From: Parasutterella excrementihominis YIT 11859
Lineage (GTDB): Bacteria; Pseudomonadota; Gammaproteobacteria; Burkholderiales; Burkholderiaceae_F
Length of the DNA stretch: 64,000 bases
Reading direction: 5' to 3'
NCBI RefSeq assembly: GCF_000205025.1
Contig: NZ_GL883687.1
Coordinates: 62,001-126,000 of the forward strand
Every line of letters starts with the position of its first letter. Positions within the stretch are counted from its first letter, which is position 1. Made by a program: the position numbers and the translations under genes. The notes beneath the pieces were generated by a model. The model was not told the DNA's origin and did not search any database. It worked only from the letters and a program-made list of their open reading frames with translations. Positions 54,309 to 63,327 of the stretch are shown here, one piece after another.

Positions 54309-54330
54309 CCCGAAACTCGGGATTTTTCTT
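54309..54330 (+). promoter_or_regulatory. Terminator-like hairpin in the tkt leader
   Basis: CCCGA (54309-54313) and TCGGG (54317-54321) pair around a 3-base loop and are followed by ATTTTTCTT. It sits about 20 bases before tkt, where it could attenuate transcription of the tkt-gap-pgk unit. The stem is short. Confidence 0.35.
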
Positions 54331-54348
54331 ATTTAGATCATATTGACT

Positions 54349-56367
54349 ATGTCCTCTTCCGTCTCCAGTAAGACAATGGCCAACGCAGTTCGCGCTCTGG
54401 CTATGGATGCAGTCCAAAAAGCAAATTCCGGTCACCCCGGAATGCCGATGGGTATGGCAGATATCGCTGTCGCCCTTTGGACTAAACACCTTCGTCACAA
54501 TCCTTCTGATCCTAAATGGCTCGGCCGCGACCGTTTCCTTCTTTCCAACGGCCACGGTTCCATGCTCCAGTATGCACTGCTGCATCTGGCGGGCTACGAC
54601 CTCACCATTGATGATCTGAAGAATTTCCGCCAACTTCACAGCAAGACGCCGGGACACCCCGAAATCGGAGTGACTCCCGGCGTTGAAACATCCACCGGTC
54701 CGCTCGGACAGGGAATTGCCAATGCTGTCGGTATGGCTTTGGCTGAAAAAATGCTGGCAGCCGAATTCAACGAAGAGGGCTATGACATCATCAATAACTA
54801 CACCTATGCATTCTTAGGTGACGGCTGCTTGATGGAAGGCATTTCTCACGAAGTCTGCTCTTTGGCCGGTGTTTGGAAACTCAACAAACTCATCGCTCTG
54901 TACGATGACAACGGTATTTCCATCGACGGCAAGATCGAAAACTGGTTCGGCGAAAACGTTCGCGAACGTTTCGAATCCTATAACTGGAACGTCATCGGCC
55001 CGATCGACGGCCACGATATCGAAGCAGTTTCCGAAGCCATTGAAGAGGCTAAGAAATCTGACAAGCCGACACTCATCGACTGCAAGACGGTGATCGGTTT
55101 CGGTTCTCCCAACCGCGCCGGCACAAGCAAAGCTCACGGTTCTCCGCTCGGAGACGAAGAGCTTGCCGAAGCCAAGAAGGCTCTGGGCTGGGAATACGCA
55201 CCGTTTGAAATTCCTCAGGAAATTTACGACGCATTCGATGCACGTAAGGCCGGTGCCGAAATGGAAGAGGCATGGCTTGAAAAATATCGCCGTTATGCCG
55301 AAGCTTTCCCGGCTAAAGCAGCTGAATTAGAACGCCGCATGAAGGGCCAGCTTCCCGAAAACTGGGATGACGTCATCCTTGAGGCTATCGTTAACGCAGC
55401 CGGCGAAGCTAAGACAGTCGCAACCCGTAAAGCCAGTCAGATGGCCTTGAATGCTTACGCACCGCATCTGCCTGAACTGCTCGGCGGCTCTGCAGACCTG
55501 ACAAGCTCCAACCTGACTAACTGGGAAGGTGTTCAGGCCATGAGACCGGATACCTATCTCGGACGCCACATCAACTACGGTGTTCGCGAGTTCGGTATGT
55601 GTGCCATCATGAACGGTATCGCTTTGTACGGCGGATTCATCCCCTACGGCGCTACATTCCTTACGTTCGCAGACTACGGCCGCAATGCTCTGAGAATGGC
55701 TGCGCTGATGAAACTGCGCTCTATCTTCGTCTTTACACACGACTCTATCGGCGTCGGCGAAGACGGCCCGACACATCAGCCGATCGAACAGACAGAAAGC
55801 CTGCGCATCATCCCGAACATGGATGTCTGGCGTCCTGCTGATGCCTGCGAAACGCTTACCGCCTGGGCCTGCGCAATTTCCCGGCAGGACGGTCCATCCT
55901 CCCTGATTTTCAGCCGTCAGAACCTTCCGTTCGTTGAACGCGATGAGATCAATGTCGATGACATGGAAAAGGGCGGCTACATCATGCTCGAAGCCCCGAA
56001 CGGTCCATCTTCCGTTGAAGTGACTTTGGTGGCTACCGGCAGCGAAGTTGCACTGGCTGCCGAGGCTCGCAAACAGCTTTTGGCAATGAACATCCAGACA
56101 CGTCTCGTCTCCATGCCCTCCACGACAGTCTTTGATCGTCAGGACAAGGAATACCGCGACTTCGTCTTAGGCGAAGGCAGACCCGTTGTCGCCATCGAGG
56201 CCGGCAGAACGGACGGTTGGTGGAAGTACATCCGCGGCGCCGGTACCGTTATCGGTCTGGATCGTTTCGGCGAATCTGCTCCTGCTTCCGAACTCTTTAA
56301 ACTTTTTGGTTTCACCGTCGATAACGTTGTTGAAACTGTTCAGCACGTTCTTTCTCAAGGAAAATAA
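54349..56367 (+). CDS. tkt: Transketolase
   Basis: TPP-dependent transfer of two-carbon units in the pentose phosphate pathway. 672 residues. Motifs: [16 protein letters not shown], the TPP motif [13 protein letters not shown], and [19 protein letters not shown]. Start ATG 54349 is chosen over a TTG 6 bases earlier; ATG 54376 is a shorter option. First of tkt-gap-pgk, with gap beginning 2 bases after the stop. Confidence 0.97.
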   Translation: MSSSVSSKTMANAVRALAMDAVQKANSGHPGMPMGMADIAVALWTKHLRHNPSDPKWLGRDRFLLSNGHGSMLQYALLHLAGYDLTIDDLKNFRQLHSKTPGHPEIGVTPGVETSTGPLGQGIANAVGMALAEKMLAAEFNEEGYDIINNYTYAFLGDGCLMEGISHEVCSLAGVWKLNKLIALYDDNGISIDGKIENWFGENVRERFESYNWNVIGPIDGHDIEAVSEAIEEAKKSDKPTLIDCKTVIGFGSPNRAGTSKAHGSPLGDEELAEAKKALGWEYAPFEIPQEIYDAFDARKAGAEMEEAWLEKYRRYAEAFPAKAAELERRMKGQLPENWDDVILEAIVNAAGEAKTVATRKASQMALNAYAPHLPELLGGSADLTSSNLTNWEGVQAMRPDTYLGRHINYGVREFGMCAIMNGIALYGGFIPYGATFLTFADYGRNALRMAALMKLRSIFVFTHDSIGVGEDGPTHQPIEQTESLRIIPNMDVWRPADACETLTAWACAISRQDGPSSLIFSRQNLPFVERDEINVDDMEKGGYIMLEAPNGPSSVEVTLVATGSEVALAAEARKQLLAMNIQTRLVSMPSTTVFDRQDKEYRDFVLGEGRPVVAIEAGRTDGWWKYIRGAGTVIGLDRFGESAPASELFKLFGFTVDNVVETVQHVLSQGK

Positions 56368-56369
56368 AC

Positions 56370-57383
56370 ATGACTATTCGAGTTGCTATTACCGGTTACG
56401 GCCGCATCGGTCGCAACGTCCTCCGCGCTTTCTATGAAGAAAAGAAATGGCCGGACGTTAAGATCGTTGCCATTAACGATACTGCTAAACCCGAAGCCAC
56501 CGTTCATCTGACCAAGTTCGACACAACGCACGGCAAGTTCAACGGCGACGTTTACTGGGACGACGGTCATCTGGTCGTGAACGGAGACCGCATTTTCATG
56601 TGCTCCGAGCGTGATCCGAAGAAGCTTCCTTGGAAAGATCTGGACGTCGATATCGTTCTCGAATGCACGGGTGCATTCCGCGATAAAGAAGGCGCCATGC
56701 AGCACATCGAAGCCGGTGCTAAGAAAGTTTTGATCTCCGCTCCGGGCAAAGACGTTGACGCTACTGTTGTCTACGGTGTGAACCAGGACGTTCTCAAGGC
56801 AAGCGACGTTGTCGTTTCCAACGCTTCCTGCACCACCAACTGCATGTGCCCGTTCGTTAAGCCTTTGATGGATAAACTCGGCATTGTTGACGGCATGATG
56901 ACTACTATCCACGCCTTCACAAATGACCAGGTTCTGACCGACGTTAAGCACAAAGATCTGCGCCGCGCCCGTGCCGCTGCCGACAACATCATCCCGACGA
57001 AGACCGGTGCTGCCAAGGCCGTCGGTGTCGTGATCCCCGAACTGAAGGGCAAGCTTGACGGTTACGCCATGCGCGTTCCGACTCTGAACGTTTCCGTTGC
57101 CGACCTTACCTTCAACGCTAAGCGTCCGACAACCGTTGAAGAAGTCAACAAGATCATTCTGGAAGCCTCCGAAAGTCCCGAACTTAAAGGCATTCTCGGC
57201 TACAACGAACTGCCGCTGGTTTCTTCCGACTTCAACCACACTTCCTTCTCCTCCATTTTCGATGCCACTCTGACTAAGGTCATCGACGGTACGCTGGTGA
57301 AAGCTGTTGCTTGGTATGACAACGAGTGGGGCTTCTCCTGCAGAATGCTCGACACCGCTGTTGCGATGTACAACGCGAAGTAA
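56370..57383 (+). CDS. gap: Glyceraldehyde-3-phosphate dehydrogenase
   Basis: 337 residues. The N-terminus [16 protein letters not shown] binds NAD, the catalytic Cys is in [12 protein letters not shown] (about 150-161), and [19 protein letters not shown] with WYDNEWGFS at the end are diagnostic. It is tightly coupled to tkt. Confidence 0.98.
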   Translation: MTIRVAITGYGRIGRNVLRAFYEEKKWPDVKIVAINDTAKPEATVHLTKFDTTHGKFNGDVYWDDGHLVVNGDRIFMCSERDPKKLPWKDLDVDIVLECTGAFRDKEGAMQHIEAGAKKVLISAPGKDVDATVVYGVNQDVLKASDVVVSNASCTTNCMCPFVKPLMDKLGIVDGMMTTIHAFTNDQVLTDVKHKDLRRARAAADNIIPTKTGAAKAVGVVIPELKGKLDGYAMRVPTLNVSVADLTFNAKRPTTVEEVNKIILEASESPELKGILGYNELPLVSSDFNHTSFSSIFDATLTKVIDGTLVKAVAWYDNEWGFSCRMLDTAVAMYNAK

Positions 57384-57402
57384 TTCTTAAAATCACTTGA
57401 TC

Positions 57403-57426
57403 AAACCCCGCATTGTCGGGGTTTGG
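57403..57426 (+). terminator. Intercistronic hairpin between gap and pgk
   Basis: AAACCCCG and CGGGGTTT form an 8-base stem with a 6-base loop, followed by GGTTT. The U-tract is interrupted, so it is probably a partial terminator or message-stabilising element rather than a full stop. Confidence 0.65.
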
Positions 57427-57446
57427 TTTAACAGGAAAGAAGATCC

Positions 57447-58646
57447 ATGAAAGTCAAAACACTTGAAGAATTAGTCAATGAAGGCGCGCTTGAAGGAAAG
57501 CGTGTTTTTATTCGTGCCGACATGAATGTTCCCCGCGATGCAGAAGGCAACGTTACTGATGACCATCGCTTGAAAGAATCCATGCCTGCCGTGAAGATGG
57601 CTCTGAAGGGCGGCGCCGGCGTGATGGTCTGCTCTCACCTGGGTCGTCCTAAGGAAGGCGAACTCACAGAACAGGACAGTCTGGCTAAAGTTGCCGAAAC
57701 GTTCGGCAAGATGCTCGGCATGCCGATCCGTTTTGAAAAAGACTGGCTCAACGGCGTTGACGTAAAGCCGGGTGAAGTCGTGATTCTTGAAAACTGCCGA
57801 GGCAATGTCGGCGAGAAGAAAAACGATCCCGAACTCGTTAAGAAGATGGCAAAGCTTTGCGATGTCTACGTTAACGACGCTTTCGGAACCGCTCACCGCG
57901 CTCAGGCCACCACTGACGGTCTGGCCCGCGAAGCCGAAGTCGCCTGCGCTGGTCCTCTGCTTGCCAAAGAAATCAAGGCTCTGACAAAGGCTGTTGCCGA
58001 AGCCAAACGTCCGCTGGTTGCTATCGTCGGCGGTTCCAAGGTTTCCACGAAGCTCACCATTTTGAAGCATCTGGCTCCGCTGGTTGATACCTTGATTGTC
58101 GGCGGCGGTATTGCCAACACGTTCCTTTTGGCTGAAGGTCATCACATCGGTACTTCTTTGGCTGAGCCTGCCCTTGTCGGCGAATGCAAAGAAGTCATGA
58201 AGATCATGAAAGAGAAAGGTGGTCATCTTCCTCTTCCGGTTGACGTTGTTGTGGCCCACCATATTGGATATGACGCCGGCTTCAGAATCTGTGATCTTGA
58301 CGATATCGAAGCAGACGAAATGATTCTCGATATCGGTCCGAAGACCAGCAAAATGCTTGCTGAATACCTGAAAGACGCCAAGACGATCATTTGGAACGGT
58401 CCGGTCGGCGTTTTCGAAATGGACAACTTCAAAGAAGGTACCCGCGACCTCGCAGAAAAAGTTGCCGAAGCTACTGCTAACGGTGCTTTCACGATTGTCG
58501 GCGGCGGCGATACGATTGCTGCGGCGAAAGCCTTTAAGGTGGCAGATAAAGTTTCTTATATCTCTACAGGCGGCGGTGCCTTCCTTGAATTCCTTGAAGG
58601 CAAGACATTGCCTGCTATCGCAGCCCTTCAGGAAAGAACTAAGTAA
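57447..58646 (+). CDS. pgk: Phosphoglycerate kinase
   Basis: 399 residues. [13 protein letters not shown] (about 19-31), [25 protein letters not shown] and the C-terminal nucleotide loop [10 protein letters not shown] are diagnostic. It follows gap after a hairpin-containing 63-base gap and is followed by a terminator, ending the unit; pyk and fba are not in this stretch. Confidence 0.98.
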   Translation: MKVKTLEELVNEGALEGKRVFIRADMNVPRDAEGNVTDDHRLKESMPAVKMALKGGAGVMVCSHLGRPKEGELTEQDSLAKVAETFGKMLGMPIRFEKDWLNGVDVKPGEVVILENCRGNVGEKKNDPELVKKMAKLCDVYVNDAFGTAHRAQATTDGLAREAEVACAGPLLAKEIKALTKAVAEAKRPLVAIVGGSKVSTKLTILKHLAPLVDTLIVGGGIANTFLLAEGHHIGTSLAEPALVGECKEVMKIMKEKGGHLPLPVDVVVAHHIGYDAGFRICDLDDIEADEMILDIGPKTSKMLAEYLKDAKTIIWNGPVGVFEMDNFKEGTRDLAEKVAEATANGAFTIVGGGDTIAAAKAFKVADKVSYISTGGGAFLEFLEGKTLPAIAALQERTK

Positions 58647-58666
58647 TAGTCTTTTCTGAAATAACG

Positions 58667-58704
58667 AAACCTGTCGACCTCAAATCGGCAGGTTTTTGTT
58701 TTAT
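58667..58704 (+). terminator. Terminator after pgk
   Basis: AAACCTGTCGA and TCGGCAGGTTT pair (one mismatch) around an 8-base loop and run into TTGTTTT. Confidence 0.9.
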
Positions 58705-58752
58705 TGACCGGGAAATTTCTTTGCTTTCCAGAGGAGTTGAGGAGAAAATTTA

Positions 58753-58814
58753 GACTTTTCAGACTCGTAAATCCGAAAGGTCTGAACTATTCGTATTTAA
58801 CGATCTGAAAAGTC
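58753..58814 (-). repeat. 62-base imperfect hairpin downstream of the tonB-like gene
   Basis: GACTTTTCAGA (58753-58763) and TCTGAAAAGTC (58804-58814) are a perfect 11-base inverted repeat. A second pairing, CGTAAAT with ATTTAACG (one bulge), extends it inward. It lies 33 bases after the tonB stop and could end the leftward unit, though the U-tract (TAAATTTTC) is weak. A short mobile repeat is the other option. Confidence 0.6.
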
Positions 58815-58847
58815 AAAATATCTTGAATAAACGGCCTGTTTATTGTT

Positions 58848-59375
58848 TCATCGAAGTCGATACTGATATCTCACCTCCTGGTAGATATTCATTGGCTGTA
58901 CGCCGGTTGAAGGAGGACGCTTAACAAAGCCGCTGCATGCTCTGACAGCTGTCAGACCTGCCCGATCTAATTGCTTATTTCCTGAACTTTTGTAAAGATC
59001 GGCTGCTGTGAAAATTCCGTCGGCAGTGACACGGATTTTGTAAAGAGCAATACCGATCAGACCGTGAGAATTTGGCTCTAGGAACCTCCGCGCGTGAATG
59101 CAAAGCGAAACATCTTCAAGGTATTGTAGGTAAATCTCTCGTTTTTTATCGGCGACTTTTTTTTCAGTGAGGCTATTTTCCGAAACAGATTCCATCCCAA
59201 GAGATTGTCCTTGTTCTGAGACAGCTGCTTGTGCACTGTCCAGTTTTACGATGACGGTCATTGGAAAATCTTCTTCGGACGGCGCAGGTGCGGTTAAAAA
59301 CATCAAACCAAAACAATGGCACAAGATCGCTAGCGAGATGCCGATTTTGAGTGTGTCATTGGAAAGTTCGCTCAT
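58848..59375 (-). CDS. Short TonB-like energy transducer
   Basis: A 175-residue protein with one N-terminal TM segment (about 10-28). S14 and H20 sit on the TM face at a spacing like S16/H20 of E. coli TonB. The C-terminal TonB domain (about 100-175) reads ALYKIRVTADGIFTAADLYKSSG, LDRAGLTAVRACSGF. It lacks the Pro-rich spacer that lets standard TonB span the periplasm, so reach is limited. Overlaps exbD by 4 bases (ATGA). The partner receptor is not in the window. Confidence 0.82.
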   Translation of the reverse strand: MSELSNDTLKIGISLAILCHCFGLMFLTAPAPSEEDFPMTVIVKLDSAQAAVSEQGQSLGMESVSENSLTEKKVADKKREIYLQYLEDVSLCIHARRFLEPNSHGLIGIALYKIRVTADGIFTAADLYKSSGNKQLDRAGLTAVRACSGFVKRPPSTGVQPMNIYQEVRYQYRLR

Positions 59376-59785
59376 TTTTCGACCCTCGGAGAGGTAGCGA
59401 CATGAAGCTTCTCGCCTCCGTGTTGACGAACAGCATCGACCAAATAAATCATCTCTCCGGCAGGCGCCTGAGGATCTGCCATCAACACAATCTGACCCGG
59501 TCTGGCCTTGAATTGGATAATTACTGAAGCCAAACGTTCATCGAGTTCTTCTTTTTTGGTTGGGATGCCGTCGCAGAGGAATGATCCGTCTTTGTTTAGG
59601 CGAATTTCAACCACATGGCCAGCCAAGGCTTTCGATGTTTTTGCCGGAGGGAGGTCAAAATCAATAGAATGGACGGCAAAACTAGCTGCTAGGATAAAGA
59701 AGATCAGAAGAATAAAGACGACGTCAATGAGAGAAGTCAGGTCAGAAGAGTCTTCTCGCTCCCCGCGTGCTCTTATGTTGATCAT
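59372..59785 (-). CDS. exbD: ExbD-like proton-channel subunit
   Basis: 137 residues: one TM segment (about 17-40) with the essential Asp at D21 (LTSLIDVVFILLIFF), then a periplasmic ExbD domain. It works with ExbB and TonB to transmit proton-motive force. It is 36 bases after exbB and overlaps the tonB-like gene. Confidence 0.9.
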   Translation of the reverse strand: MINIRARGEREDSSDLTSLIDVVFILLIFFILAASFAVHSIDFDLPPAKTSKALAGHVVEIRLNKDGSFLCDGIPTKKEELDERLASVIIQFKARPGQIVLMADPQAPAGEMIYLVDAVRQHGGEKLHVATSPRVEK

Positions 59786-59821
59786 AATTCTCTCCCTCCG
59801 GGTTACTAGACTTCCTATGGG

Positions 59822-60427
59822 TTAGGCCGCGTTATTCTGAGACTGTTTATAAAGAACTGCCTTGTTGGCCACGCGGTTTAAATAATCCAATCGGTTACTC
59901 TCGATCGAAAGGAAAATCCTGTAGCAAAAAACGGCAGGAATGGCGATGATTAGACCGGTTGCGGTCGTAATTAATGCCTGCCATATTCCTTCGGCTAATA
60001 GTTCCATATCGATGCCGCTGCGAGATTGTGCTATGACTGCGAAAGTCTGAATCATTCCGATGATCGTTCCCAACAACCCGAGCAAGGGGGAAATCCTACC
60101 CAGCGTAGCTAAAAGAGGCAGGCGTTTATCCATCATAGCGGCTAAGGACGAGATATTTTCAGCTAATACGCCTTCGTAAAAAGGCATCTTCTCACTGGAA
60201 CCGAGCGCGGAAGCATAATTTTTGAGCCAAGGTGTTTCGGAGAAATATGTTTCAGCTGCTGCAAATTCGCCTTTTTGAATTTTTTCAAGAATATTCTTTT
60301 GTTGATCCGCATCCGGAAGCGGATTCCAGATGTAACTTAAAGACCGATCAATAATCAAAGCAAGGACAATAATGGAGATCAATAGTAAGGGTACCATTAC
60401 CCATCCGCCGGCGATAATCAGAGACAT
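59822..60427 (-). CDS. exbB: ExbB/MotA/TolQ-family proton-channel subunit
   Basis: 201 residues with three TM segments (about 8-30, 108-130, 145-170). LLATLGRISPLLGLLGTIIGMI and EGIWQALITTATGLIIAIPAVF are the MotA_ExbB signature. Start ATG 60427 has AAGGAAG 5 bases upstream; frames extending to 60493 lie inside the GTPase gene. It overlaps that gene by 10 bases, so the two are translationally coupled. Confidence 0.92.
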   Translation of the reverse strand: MSLIIAGGWVMVPLLLISIIVLALIIDRSLSYIWNPLPDADQQKNILEKIQKGEFAAAETYFSETPWLKNYASALGSSEKMPFYEGVLAENISSLAAMMDKRLPLLATLGRISPLLGLLGTIIGMIQTFAVIAQSRSGIDMELLAEGIWQALITTATGLIIAIPAVFCYRIFLSIESNRLDYLNRVANKAVLYKQSQNNAA

Positions 60428-62115
60428 CTTGACTTCCTTATAGTTGTTGAGCCCGTTTGTGGTCTGAGGCCTTTTCCAATGATTGTCAGCCATCGATCGC
60501 AGGCTTGCAAGTCATCACGAGCCTGCGAGATGCTCAGCATTCCATCTGTATATTGAACCTCGCAGCAGCCTTTTCCGACAATATCGACAATTCCCTTGGC
60601 GCGAAGCACCTTTTTTCCTGAGTTTCGAATGATTGGTTCAATTCGTTCCAATTCAAGCGGTTCAGAAAATTTGACGGCACAAGTTTCGAATAGACTGGTA
60701 TTGCCTCGCATGGAAAACCCGGCGTTGTTCAGCAGCATCGTGTCTGCTCCCGGCGTGTGTTTTCGAGAGGTAAACATACCGTACTTTTTGTCTATCCAGT
60801 GGTTGAAGAAGTGATCAAGGACGGCAAAGTTTGCATCGCCGTTGGCAGAAAGAATGATCAATGCTTTGGAATTAAGATCGTGTAGTGACTGCGTGAGCCG
60901 CTCGATGCTTTCGTCGCAGACGAGATCCGCTTTACTGACGACAATGACGTCTGCTCGTGTAAGTTGGGCCAATCTTAGTTTTTCATTGAGATATTCCGGA
61001 TGTTCGGTAAGGTTGGGTGCATCGGCCACAGAGACGACTAGACCGATCTTGCAAATATCATTTAGTTCTTCCAGAGAATGAACCACGTTATCGGGATTTG
61101 CTAAACCGGTCGTTTCCAAGATCAGTTGATCGGCCGGAGTGTTCTGAATTAACCGCAAAATCCCCGGACGAAGGCTGTCGGCGAGCGAACAGCAAATGCA
61201 GCCATCGTTGAGAGCCTCAACACAAGTTTCATCTCCGATGAGTGCCGTGTCTAAATCGATTTCACCAAATTCGTTCTGAAGGACACCGGTAAAACGTTCT
61301 CGTGTGTGAAGGAAATTGAGCCAATTTTGCAGAAAAGTGGTTTTTCCTGATCCTAAAAAACCGCAAAGAACGTGAATGAGAGGTTTGTCACTAAGGTCAA
61401 CTTCATCCGGGATATATGAAAGAGGAGGTGCAGAGAGTTTATAAACGGCGTCCATTTCTTCATCGTCTTCAAAGACCGGCAAGCCGAACTCTGCTTCTAT
61501 AAAGAAGTCATTTACACTGGGCAGATTGCCGGATTTCAGTACTCCAAGAGCCGGAGTGGTGTTTAAAGACGTTTTAAATGATTGAATCAGGGCGGAAAAA
61601 AGCGGCATAAGGGCACGTGCCGGCCGCATCTCTCGTCCGATAAAGCGGGCGTCTCTTTTGTGAGTATGGAACGAAAGATTAAGACCTTTTTTATCTAACC
61701 GAAACACGAGTCCCATCGAACCGATCTTAAAATCCTGCAGTTCCTGGAAATGTTCGGATAGAGTCCTGATCTTTTGAATGTGATTATCTTTTTTGTATAA
61801 CCCCTGCATGCTCTCGGGCATTTGGGTCTTTAATTCGTCTCCCACGGGAAAAGCGTAGAGATCAAACGAGGAGGCAATCGCCTGATCATCATGCTCTTCT
61901 CCCATGAAGACGATTCCATATACCAAGTCGCTGTTAGCCAGTCTTGTGGACCAAGAGAAATTTCCCTTATTTGAAGGGAGAAAACCCCTCCACCCTAATC
62001 CTCGTGCAACCTTACGGTCTAAGTGGAGCTGCATGAGGAGGTTGTGAAGAAGAGTGACGCCTTCGTTTTCGGTTTCAGGAGAAAGGCTTCGGGGAATTAA
62101 ACAATCGAGCAACAT
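60418..62115 (-). CDS. COG0523 (CobW-like) GTPase with a novel N-terminal half
   Basis: A 565-residue protein. Residues 1-240 match nothing I recognise: a mixed alpha/beta-looking region with LLHNLLMQLHLDRKVARGLGW near 21-41 and HTHKRDARFIGREMRPA near 150-166. Residues 245-565 are a CobW GTPase: P-loop GFLGSGKTTFL at 252-262, NEFGEIDLD, the metal-binding CxCC motif GCICC at 305-309, ETTG at 334-337 and guanine-specific SKAD at 394-397, then a CobW_C domain. COG0523 proteins are metallochaperones or insertases for Zn, Co, Fe or Ni. Coupling to exbB-exbD-tonB suggests a metal-import system. The metal is unknown. Confidence 0.85.
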   Translation of the reverse strand: MLLDCLIPRSLSPETENEGVTLLHNLLMQLHLDRKVARGLGWRGFLPSNKGNFSWSTRLANSDLVYGIVFMGEEHDDQAIASSFDLYAFPVGDELKTQMPESMQGLYKKDNHIQKIRTLSEHFQELQDFKIGSMGLVFRLDKKGLNLSFHTHKRDARFIGREMRPARALMPLFSALIQSFKTSLNTTPALGVLKSGNLPSVNDFFIEAEFGLPVFEDDEEMDAVYKLSAPPLSYIPDEVDLSDKPLIHVLCGFLGSGKTTFLQNWLNFLHTRERFTGVLQNEFGEIDLDTALIGDETCVEALNDGCICCSLADSLRPGILRLIQNTPADQLILETTGLANPDNVVHSLEELNDICKIGLVVSVADAPNLTEHPEYLNEKLRLAQLTRADVIVVSKADLVCDESIERLTQSLHDLNSKALIILSANGDANFAVLDHFFNHWIDKKYGMFTSRKHTPGADTMLLNNAGFSMRGNTSLFETCAVKFSEPLELERIEPIIRNSGKKVLRAKGIVDIVGKGCCEVQYTDGMLSISQARDDLQACDRWLTIIGKGLRPQTGSTTIRKSRCL

Positions 62116-62130
62116 GGTGGAAAATCTTTC

Positions 62131-62151
62131 CGGCCCCGCTTCCCGGGGCCG
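62131..62151 (-). terminator. Intercistronic hairpin before the CobW-like gene
   Basis: CGGCCCCG (62131-62138) and CGGGGCCG (62144-62151) pair around 5 bases in the 48-base gap between the MBL and GTPase genes. On the minus strand GAAAGATTTTCC follows, a weak tract, so it is probably a partial terminator or RNA-processing site. Confidence 0.55.
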
Positions 62152-62163
62152 ATAGCGGTTAAA

Positions 62164-63312
62164 TTAACTTGGGAACAGTAACGTATCACCGTTGCCTAAG
62201 TAGTTGGTTGTCTTCGAACGGAACCGAGCTGTACCCTGTACCACCGGATAACCTGCATCCACGAATTTTTGTGCTGTGATTAAGCCTGTGCAGTGGTTGC
62301 AGCCCACCTTCTGAAGATCCCATTTCTTAAGGCCTATGACCAAGTCGTCATACTTCGGATCCCAGTCGTCAAACGGGGAGATATGAAGGCCGCCGTAAAG
62401 ACCGTAGAACTTATCGTTTTCGTAAGCGATTTCTTTGTAAGCCGTGTCCGCAAACAGGATGATGCCTTGATGGCAGCAGCCCGTAATGGAAACCAAACCT
62501 ACGTCTTTAACGTTGCAGTACAGAGACATCTCTCCGTAGACCTTGAAAATAATCGGGCATTCGAACTGGTACAGTGCCACACCTTCCTGGATTTTATGGA
62601 GTCCTTTCGTGACGTCAATTACCTTGCCGACATGGCCGGAGCGCACCATATAGTCCTTACCTGCAGGGTAGAAAGTGGATGGACGGTAGACAGTGACGTT
62701 GGGGCCGTATTTGGCGACGACAGGGAAGCCGAAATAGTGGTCCATGTGCTCATGCGTGGAGATAAAGGCAGCTATCTCACCGTTGGCGAGCATTTTGTCG
62801 ATGCCTTCGCGCTTGAAGCATTGATCCATCCACATGTAGTTCCAGCCGCAGTCAAACAAGTACTTCGTTTTCTTGCCGTCCAGAGCTTCGATTTCAACGA
62901 GGCAGGAGTAGCCGCCTGCGTTGTCGGCATGCTCACTCAGTTCACGAGTGATTTCCCAAGCTTTTTCCAGATTTTTAGGAAGGTACGGTCCGATATTTTT
63001 CATACCGTCTTCATAAGTTCCTTTGCCGGGGCCTTTACCGTTGCCGAAGGGCGCCCAGTTATAGGTGTACTGGTCAACCAACAAACCGCCGGAAGCCGTG
63101 ACGTCCTGCATAAAGATGCTGTTGTCAAACCAGCTTGTTTCGGAAATGTTGGTGATCTTGACGGATTTGCACAAGCCGATGTCAGCTGTTCCGCGTTTAA
63201 TGTCAGGAAGAAAGGCCGTGCGGGCGGGTGAGTAAGAATAGGCACCCATTGCACCGAGAGTACCAACACCGGCACCAAGTGCTAAACCTTGTACGAAATT
63301 ACGTCGTTTCAT
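62164..63312 (-). CDS. Tat-type exported metallo-beta-lactamase-fold protein
   Basis: A 382-residue protein whose N-terminus MKRRNFVQGLALGAGVGTLG has RRNF, an apparent twin-arginine signal. The MBL metal motif THEHMDH is at 186-192, with further metal-site residues expected in GCCHQG and in the late GGLHIS. The fold variant resembles the dihydropterin-methyl-ribofuranosylaminobenzene-phosphate-synthase-like MBL branch. Extra cysteines (GCC, GCNHCTG) are notable. The substrate is unknown. It lies between a membrane protein (15 bases upstream) and the CobW-like gene in one leftward unit. Confidence 0.78.
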   Translation of the reverse strand: MKRRNFVQGLALGAGVGTLGAMGAYSYSPARTAFLPDIKRGTADIGLCKSVKITNISETSWFDNSIFMQDVTASGGLLVDQYTYNWAPFGNGKGPGKGTYEDGMKNIGPYLPKNLEKAWEITRELSEHADNAGGYSCLVEIEALDGKKTKYLFDCGWNYMWMDQCFKREGIDKMLANGEIAAFISTHEHMDHYFGFPVVAKYGPNVTVYRPSTFYPAGKDYMVRSGHVGKVIDVTKGLHKIQEGVALYQFECPIIFKVYGEMSLYCNVKDVGLVSITGCCHQGIILFADTAYKEIAYENDKFYGLYGGLHISPFDDWDPKYDDLVIGLKKWDLQKVGCNHCTGLITAQKFVDAGYPVVQGTARFRSKTTNYLGNGDTLLFPS

Positions 63313-63327
63313 AATTATTCCTTTCTT

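Noticed and set aside
62293-63231. 312-codon open frame antisense to the MBL-fold gene
   Set aside because: No ribosome-binding site or domain; the MBL gene opposite has a clear Tat signal and metal motif.
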